Shown here piece after piece: positions 6,791-8,819 of a stretch of DNA of 8,819 nt. A model generated the notes under the pieces. The model made no database searches. It had not been told where the DNA came from and saw only the letters and a program-made list of their open reading frames with translations. Source of the DNA: JBDHXE01 sp039810525 (GTDB lineage Bacteria; Bacteroidota; Ignavibacteria; Kapaibacteriales; UBA2268); assembly GCA_039810525.1 (NCBI GenBank), contig JBDHXE010000098.1, forward strand, positions 1 to 8,819, given 5' to 3'. The translations under genes were made by a program, and so were the position numbers. Positions within the stretch are counted from its first letter, which is position 1, and each line of letters starts with the position of its first letter.

Positions 6791-6819
6791 ATATTTCCAT
6801 ATTTGTTAGAGATATTATT

Positions 6820-6827
6820 CAAAAGTA
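6820..6827 (-). promoter_or_regulatory. Bacteroidota-type -7 element of the phosphate transporter gene
   Basis: On the minus strand 6827-6820 reads TACTTTTG, an exact match to TAnnTTTG, 29 bases before the transporter ATG in the 68-base gap after hemW. Transcription would start near 6813. No clear -33 box is seen. It suggests that the transporter can be expressed independently of the upstream reductase-hemW pair. Confidence 0.4.
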
Positions 6828-6858
6828 ATAAGAATCAGAGAATTATTAATAAAATTTA

Positions 6859-8007
6859 TTATTTAATTTGCTTGTCAATCGATTCTATAATTTTTAAGGT
6901 TATATAATCGCTCGTGAAATATCCGTCTGAATTAAGCTGTAGTTTATTAGCATCAAATTTAATTATTTTATCATCAATATATAGATTATCAATATTATTA
7001 TATATGTTTATGCCAAAATCCTTTTGAAATTGAACGAAATCTAATCCACTTGCTCTAAGGCTTAAATATATTCTTTCTAACATAAGCTCTTCTATACCAA
7101 GTATTTCACTATCTTCTATTGGTAATTTATTGTTTTCTAAAAGATTGAAATATTTATGATTGTTACGATAATTCCAATATCTTTGATTGGACAAGTACCC
7201 ATGAGCTGATGGACCAAAAGCATAGTATTCTCCTTGCTGCCAATAATTAAGATTATGCTTGCATTCTAAGCTATTTTTGGCATAATTTGAAACTTCGTAA
7301 TGTTTAAATCCAGCACTAGTGAGCATTTGGTCGGCTAATGAATACATTTGGTAATCGGTATCTTCTTCGGTCTTTCTGACTTTGCCTTCCAAGTATTGTT
7401 TGTTTAGAGGTGTGCCTTCTTCATATATCAAACTATAGCAGGATATATGTTCGGTATTTAGTTCAATAGCTTTTTGTAGTGTGTTTGCCCAGGTATCAAT
7501 AGTCTGATTGGGAAGAGCAAACATAAGATCAATATTGATATTTTGGAAACCACAATCTCTTGCTTTGTCTATAGAGATGTATATGTCTTCTATATTATGA
7601 ATTCGTTCTAAAAATTTCAGTTCATCAGAATTAAATGATTGAACTCCAAAACTTAAACGATTGGCACCTAATTGTTTGTAATATTCAAGATTTTTTATAT
7701 CTATTGCGCCAGGATTGCATTCAATAGTCCATTCTACATTCTCGCTAATATTAAAATTTCTTTTAATTGCATTAACCATTTTTTCATAATGATGAGGTTT
7801 CATTAGTGAAGGTGTACCGCCACCAAAGAATATTGATTTAATAGTTGGCTTGTCTTGTCCATATAGTTTTAAATCAATTTCTTTTGCTAGCATTTCGGCA
7901 AATTGATTCCTTGAGTTCAGGTTTTCAATTGAATAGAAATCACAATAAGAGCATTTATGTATGCAATATGGAAAATGTATATATAATCCATACTCTTTGT
8001 TAGTCAT
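6859..8007 (-). CDS. hemW: Radical SAM heme chaperone HemW (formerly coproporphyrinogen oxidase-like)
   Basis: HemW binds heme and a [4Fe-4S] cluster and passes heme to membrane haemoproteins of the respiratory chain; older databases call it HemN-like. Numbered from the ATG at 8007 (382 residues): GLYIHFPYC with the radical-SAM cysteines Cys15, Cys19 and Cys22 (CxxxCxxC) followed by DF, so it lacks the fourth Cys of true HemN (CxxxCxxCxC); FFGGGTPS near 61-68; the SAM-binding ECNPG and GVQSFN motifs; HNLNYW with the GPSAHG loop, typical of HemW; and a C-terminal winged-helix-like HemN_C region. A longer reading from TTG at 8016 adds MKG, but the ATG gives the usual family N-terminus. Either way the start lies inside the end of the upstream reductase gene (8-base overlap from the ATG), implying translational coupling. 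Very sure of the family. Confidence 0.93.
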   Translation of the reverse strand: MTNKEYGLYIHFPYCIHKCSYCDFYSIENLNSRNQFAEMLAKEIDLKLYGQDKPTIKSIFFGGGTPSLMKPHHYEKMVNAIKRNFNISENVEWTIECNPGAIDIKNLEYYKQLGANRLSFGVQSFNSDELKFLERIHNIEDIYISIDKARDCGFQNINIDLMFALPNQTIDTWANTLQKAIELNTEHISCYSLIYEEGTPLNKQYLEGKVRKTEEDTDYQMYSLADQMLTSAGFKHYEVSNYAKNSLECKHNLNYWQQGEYYAFGPSAHGYLSNQRYWNYRNNHKYFNLLENNKLPIEDSEILGIEELMLERIYLSLRASGLDFVQFQKDFGINIYNNIDNLYIDDKIIKFDANKLQLNSDGYFTSDYITLKIIESIDKQIK

Positions 8008-8710
8008 ACCTTTCAAAATGTATTAATTTCCTATTATATCCCATTTCTAAAAGATTGTTTCTTGTTTCACTAACCATTTCTCTCCAACCACAAATATAGA
8101 ATTCTGCATCTGGCTTTTCTTTTAATAATTCTAAATAAACTTTGTGAACATATCCTTTGTAGCCAGTCCAATCTGATGATGTTTCGCGAGAAAGTACTGG
8201 GTAAAATTTAAGTTTTTCAGTTTTTACTAATTCTTGCAATTCGTCAAGATATATCATATCTCTCATATATCTTGAACCGAAGATAAGATGTATTTGTTTA
8301 TGCGGCAAGTCTCTATTTAGAATATCTAAATATATCGATCTGAGAGGTGCTAATCCTGTACCTGTGCATATAAGATATAAATCTGTATTGATATCATCAT
8401 TTAATTTAAAATTGCCTCTAGGCTCAGATGTTTTAAGAAATGATCCTACTCTAATTTCATTAAACAAATAATTAGTAGCTAACCCATTTGGATCTAACAC
8501 AATTAATAATTCTATTATATTACTATCAAATGGAGCGCTTGCTATGGAATATTCTCTATAATTTTTTTTACCCGGTATTGGAAATTCAATTTTGACATGT
8601 TGCCCTGCTTTAAAACTAAATACATCTAATTCGTTAAATCTAATAAAATATCTTCGTATATAACTTGTTTCGTTTATAATATCTACTACTTCTGCTTGAT
8701 ACCATTGCAT
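8000..8710 (-). CDS. FAD/NAD(P)-binding oxidoreductase of the ferredoxin-NADP reductase superfamily
   Basis: A 236-residue flavoprotein moving electrons between NAD(P)H and a partner such as ferredoxin or flavodoxin. Seen in order: a FAD beta-barrel with FKAGQHVKIEF (33-43) and the flavin-binding R-x-Y-S motif REYS (52-55), the GxxTNYL and EPRGNF stretch (76-101), the nucleotide-binding loop ICTGTGLAPLRS (114-125), GSRYMRDMIYLDEL (145-158), the conserved CGWREM (207-212) and the C-terminal HFERYD. It has no iron-sulfur or membrane domain, so it is a stand-alone reductase of the Fpr/FNR type rather than a multidomain oxygenase reductase. The ATG at 8710 (AGGAAA a few bases upstream) gives a normal N-terminus. 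Its 3' end overlaps hemW, suggesting a shared transcript and perhaps a shared redox job, which is inference. Electron partner and NADH/NADPH preference cannot be told. Confidence 0.85.
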   Translation of the reverse strand: MQWYQAEVVDIINETSYIRRYFIRFNELDVFSFKAGQHVKIEFPIPGKKNYREYSIASAPFDSNIIELLIVLDPNGLATNYLFNEIRVGSFLKTSEPRGNFKLNDDINTDLYLICTGTGLAPLRSIYLDILNRDLPHKQIHLIFGSRYMRDMIYLDELQELVKTEKLKFYPVLSRETSSDWTGYKGYVHKVYLELLKEKPDAEFYICGWREMVSETRNNLLEMGYNRKLIHFERYD

Positions 8711-8799
8711 TAATATTTCCTATTATTCCAAAATTTACAAATAATTATATATTAAAACGATTATCATTAAATTTTCTGATTAATAATTATTATTAACAT

Positions 8800-8807
8800 T
8801 ATTTTTG
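8800..8807 (+). promoter_or_regulatory. Possible outward promoter (-7 element) at right edge
   Basis: TATTTTTG matches TAnnTTTG exactly on the plus strand, 12 bases from the window end. It would serve a gene divergent from the reductase that begins outside the window. No convincing -33 box was found, and the downstream gene is not visible. Confidence 0.25.
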
Positions 8808-8819
8808 CATATATCTATT

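Noticed and set aside
6372..6809. 145-codon plus-strand open frame over the start of the phosphate transporter
   Set aside because: Antisense to the conserved PiT signature region and its reading is not protein-like for any family I know; the minus-strand gene is certain.
8014..8016. TTG as the hemW start
   Set aside because: Gives only three extra residues ahead of an ATG that fits the usual family N-terminus; ATG 8007 preferred, though TTG cannot be excluded.
8729..8737. TAAATTTTG on the minus strand as the promoter of the reductase gene
   Set aside because: Has three bases instead of two between TA and TTTG and no -33 box, so it does not fit the consensus well enough.

Overview
The window is very AT-rich (well under 35% GC by eye) and carries seven protein-coding genes. 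It most likely comes from the Bacteroidota/Chlorobiota/Kapabacteria side of bacteria. Three things point there: a large secreted protein ending in a type IX secretion (T9SS) type A sorting domain after a run of ASH/choice-of-anchor-D-like Ig repeats; promoter candidates of the Bacteroidota form TAnnTTTG upstream of queF, upstream of the phosphate transporter and at the right edge; and the near absence of strong Shine-Dalgarno sequences. The genus cannot be fixed from the sequence.

Left half, plus strand: the last 133 codons of an MFS-type transporter (entering from outside the window), a 958-residue secreted repeat protein starting at TTG 458, then queF and queD two bases apart. QueD makes 6-carboxytetrahydropterin and QueF reduces preQ0 to preQ1, two steps of queuosine biosynthesis; queE and queC are not here.

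Middle: a 363-base non-coding gap (4166-4528) between the converging queD and phosphate-transporter genes. It is the structurally richest part of the window. It holds a 16-base perfect palindrome, an IS-end-like motif repeated in direct and inverted orientation, a 15-bp perfect hairpin of clearly higher GC whose left arm is duplicated just upstream, and a second 12-bp hairpin next to the transporter stop codon. It looks like a decayed or miniature (MITE-like) element that may also serve as a two-way terminator.

Right half, minus strand, transcribed right to left: an NAD(P)H:FAD oxidoreductase of the ferredoxin-NADP reductase superfamily, hemW (radical-SAM heme chaperone) overlapping its end, then a 753-residue PiT-family phosphate transporter with a cytoplasmic helical PhoU/DUF47-like tail and its own likely promoter. 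The right edge (8711-8819) is a non-coding region with a possible promoter pointing out of the window.

Most of this is ordinary chromosomal housekeeping. I do not see a defence system, CRISPR array, prophage, rRNA or tRNA. The parts that deserve a second look are the repeat-rich gap, the large T9SS protein, and the translationally coupled reductase-hemW pair.
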